From Acidimicrobiia bacterium (GTDB lineage: Bacteria > Actinomycetota > Acidimicrobiia > UBA2766), in assembly GCA_020850945.1 (NCBI GenBank), contig JADZDR010000024.1, positions 1-34,145 of the forward strand: a stretch of 34,145 nucleotides of DNA, given 5' to 3'. Below, in pieces: positions 32,623 to 34,145 of this stretch. Positions within the stretch are counted from its first letter, which is position 1, and each line of letters opens with the position of its first letter. A program made the translations under genes and the position numbers. The notes under the pieces were generated by a model. It saw nothing but the letters and a program-made list of their open reading frames with translations, was not told where the DNA came from and searched no databases.

Positions 32623-33477
32623 GTGAAGCGGGCACCGTTCGTTCCCGAGAGTCCGATCCGGCGCTTCGCGGCAGAGCCTGTTCTCCTCTTCGGCGCCCAA
32701 CGCGCCCTGCTCCTCCAACTCGCCCACGCCAAGGTCGCCGCCGGCGTCGCAGCCCACAGCGAGTTCCGGGAGAAGCCACTCTCCCGGTTGTGGGGAACCG
32801 CGGACAAGGTGGTGGAGATCGTGTGGGGCGGAGGCAGCGCACCGCACACGGCGTTCACCTCGATCATGGCTGTCCACGACCGCGTGCACGGCAGCCTGCC
32901 CGAGGCAGCCGGGGCCTGGCGGGCAGGTGATCCCTACAGCGCCCACGACACCGATCTCATGCGATGGGTCTGGGCGACGCTCGTCGAGACGACGGAGGTC
33001 ATCACACGGCGGTACGTCCGCCCCTTCCGTGCTGACGAGGCCGAAGCCCTCTACGCGGACTGGTGCACGTTCGCGGAGTGGTTCGGCGTGCCGCCCCGCG
33101 ATATCCCGCGTACGAGACCCGAGTTCGTCGACTACTACCAGAACACGCTCCACGGTCCCGAGATCGCGGTGAGCGCGACGGCCGTCGGTGTGTCGCGGGC
33201 CATCCTCGATCCGCCTCTGCCCCTCGTTCCCTCTCCCGTGAAACGCGTGGGCGCGATCGTCGCGGCCGGGCTTCTGCCTCCCCATGTCCGAGACGCATAC
33301 GCCCTCGCGTGGAGTGACTCTGAGCGTCGGGTGTTCGGTCTCGTGGATCGCACCGTGCGCATCGCCTATCCCCACCTGCCTCGTGCGCGACGCGTGCTGC
33401 CGCGAAGCTACGTGGCGGCCAAGCGCGTCCTCTATGCCCCCCACGCCTCCGGCACGGCGGCCGGAGCGAATACTTGA
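32623..33477 (+). CDS. DUF2236/MpaB-family oxygenase-like protein
   Basis: A 284-residue protein of the 'oxygenase MpaB' family (DUF2236), a mostly helical fold related to rubber oxygenase Lcp and thought to bind haem. The N-terminal SPIRRFAAEPVLLFGAQRALLLQLAHAKVAAGVAAHS and the TAFTSIMAVHDRVHGSL segment, with conserved His, are typical. WVWATLVETTEVITRRYVRPF follows and carries the family's conserved pattern. The C-terminal part is Arg-rich. The GTG start follows GAGGAG. It is divergent from yqgE. The substrate is unknown. Confidence 0.85.
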   Translation: MKRAPFVPESPIRRFAAEPVLLFGAQRALLLQLAHAKVAAGVAAHSEFREKPLSRLWGTADKVVEIVWGGGSAPHTAFTSIMAVHDRVHGSLPEAAGAWRAGDPYSAHDTDLMRWVWATLVETTEVITRRYVRPFRADEAEALYADWCTFAEWFGVPPRDIPRTRPEFVDYYQNTLHGPEIAVSATAVGVSRAILDPPLPLVPSPVKRVGAIVAAGLLPPHVRDAYALAWSDSERRVFGLVDRTVRIAYPHLPRARRVLPRSYVAAKRVLYAPHASGTAAGANT

Positions 33478-33478
33478 G

Positions 33479-33507
33479 TTGCAGATCAAGCAGACGCTTG
33501 GTATACT
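33479..33507 (+). promoter_or_regulatory. near-consensus sigma-70 promoter of the HBHA-like gene
   Basis: TTGCAG (33479-33484), exactly 17 bp, then TATACT (33502-33507). This is the strongest promoter in the window and is unusually AT-rich for its surroundings. Transcription should start near 33514. Confidence 0.75.
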
Positions 33508-33564
33508 TAGCAAATGCGACACGGAAGTCCCGTCGCACACCTCAGGCAACAGATGGAGAAACAG

Positions 33565-33915
33565 ATGGGCGTCATGGAGACCACGAAGGACATCCAGAAC
33601 CAGGTTCTCGAGACTGTCTCGGCGGCACAGGACACGGTCGTGGGAACGGTGAAGGATCTCACCGACAGGACTGGTGGACCCGTGGTAGACCTGTCGACGG
33701 TTCCGGGCCTCGACGAGGTACCGAGTGCTCGTGACGTCGTCGACAACGTCTTCGACTTCGCCGGCAAGGTCCTCGAGACGTCCCGCACGTTCGTCTCGGG
33801 CCTCGTCGACGCCACCGCGCCGCTCGTGCAGTGCGGAGCCGCGGACAAGCCCGCCGACAAGGCCAAGAAGCCGGCAAGCCCCAAGCCCAAGACCGCGCAG
33901 GGGAACCAGAACTGA
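33565..33915 (+). CDS. small HBHA/phasin-like helical protein
   Basis: A 116-residue protein from the ATG at 33565, which has GGAG seven bases upstream. An upstream ATG at 33514 is 6 nt from the TATACT box and could be a leaderless start, but the codons between (CGA, GGA, AGT, AGG, CAA, AAA) are unlike the gene body, so that part is probably leader. Residues 1-75 form an amphipathic helix series (KDIQNQVLETVSAAQDTVVG...). The tail KPADKAKKPASPKPK is Lys-Ala-Pro-rich, as in the mycobacterial heparin-binding haemagglutinin HBHA and phasins. Its strong promoter suggests an abundant protein. It is 41 nt before an XRE regulator, the same gene pairing as Rv0474-hbhA. Confidence 0.65.
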   Translation: MGVMETTKDIQNQVLETVSAAQDTVVGTVKDLTDRTGGPVVDLSTVPGLDEVPSARDVVDNVFDFAGKVLETSRTFVSGLVDATAPLVQCGAADKPADKAKKPASPKPKTAQGNQN

Positions 33916-33956
33916 CCGAGGACGACTCCCGCGACGACGAACCGGCCGAAGGTGGC

Positions 33957-34145
33957 ATGGCTGCCCTCGGCCGGTTCATTCGCGCGCAACGCAAGCTCGC
34001 GAACCTCTCCCTGCGCCAGCTCGCCGACCTCACCGACGTCTCCAACCCGTATCTGAGCCAGATCGAACGCGGCAGGCACGAGCCGTCCGTGCGCGTCATA
34101 AGCGCGATCGCCCGCGCTCTCAACCTCTCCGCCGAGACGCTTCTC
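33957..34145 (+). CDS. XRE-family transcriptional regulator, 3' end outside window
   Basis: The first 63 residues of a Cro/C1-type HTH regulator. GRFIRAQRKLANLSLRQLADLTDVSNPYLSQIERGRHEPSVRVISAIARALNLSAETL covers helix-turn-helix helices 1-5 and contains the SQIERG recognition motif, broken here only by the window edge. The ATG at 33957 is preferred. The frame runs back to a CTG at 33912 that overlaps the preceding stop, adding 15 acidic residues. It sits directly downstream of the HBHA-like gene and may regulate it, as proposed for the equivalent mycobacterial pair. Confidence 0.85.
   Translation, partial: MAALGRFIRAQRKLANLSLRQLADLTDVSNPYLSQIERGRHEPSVRVISAIARALNLSAETLL

Overview
The window is high-GC DNA (G or C at nearly every third codon position, frequent GTG starts) from an actinobacterium. 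Several genes appear to be leaderless: a TANNNT-type -10 box lies only 6-8 nt before the start codon. A deep-branching, Acidimicrobiia-like actinobacterium would fit, but the lineage is an inference and no rRNA or other marker is present. No tRNA, rRNA, CRISPR array or intact insertion sequence was seen.

Layout. (1) 1-3866, minus strand: a GroES-like co-chaperonin, xylose isomerase (xylA), xylulokinase (xylB), a ketosteroid-isomerase-type protein and a membrane protein cut by the window edge. This reads as a xylose-utilisation operon with extra members. (2) 3971-12599: housekeeping and catabolic genes, namely a cupin dioxygenase-like protein, a DMT-type permease with an alpha/beta hydrolase, an N-acyl-D-amino-acid deacylase-like amidohydrolase, a UvrD/Rep-type helicase, and an enoyl-CoA hydratase divergent from an aldehyde dehydrogenase. 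(3) 12750-16070: a small decayed defence and accessory island. It holds an excisionase-type HTH plus PIN toxin pair, a broken type I restriction (HsdR N-terminal) to AlbA_2 fusion carrying both a nonsense codon and a frameshift, a VapBC-type pair, and a second degraded hsdR scrap. (4) 16111-18330: a secreted PHB-depolymerase/feruloyl-esterase-like protein and a LysR regulator.

(5) 18457-25128, plus strand: a secreted propeller-like protein, then a run of four genes. These are a phosphonatase-like HAD hydrolase, an alkaline-phosphatase/NPP-superfamily enzyme whose metal ligands occur in circularly permuted order, a GH38/GH57-like protein, and a PhyH-type Fe(II)/2-oxoglutarate dioxygenase. This is the most interesting part of the window: together they could process a phosphonate or phosphoester, possibly sugar-linked. 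(6) 25173-28257, minus strand: a three-gene ABC-2 exporter with 4-nt start/stop overlaps. (7) 28386-32515: a GH13 alpha-glucosidase, acetoacetyl-CoA synthetase and a YqgE/AlgH protein. (8) 32623-34145: a DUF2236/MpaB-type oxygenase, a small HBHA/phasin-like protein behind a near-consensus promoter, and the start of an XRE-family regulator.

Functions were assigned by reading motifs and recalled family features. No database search was run.
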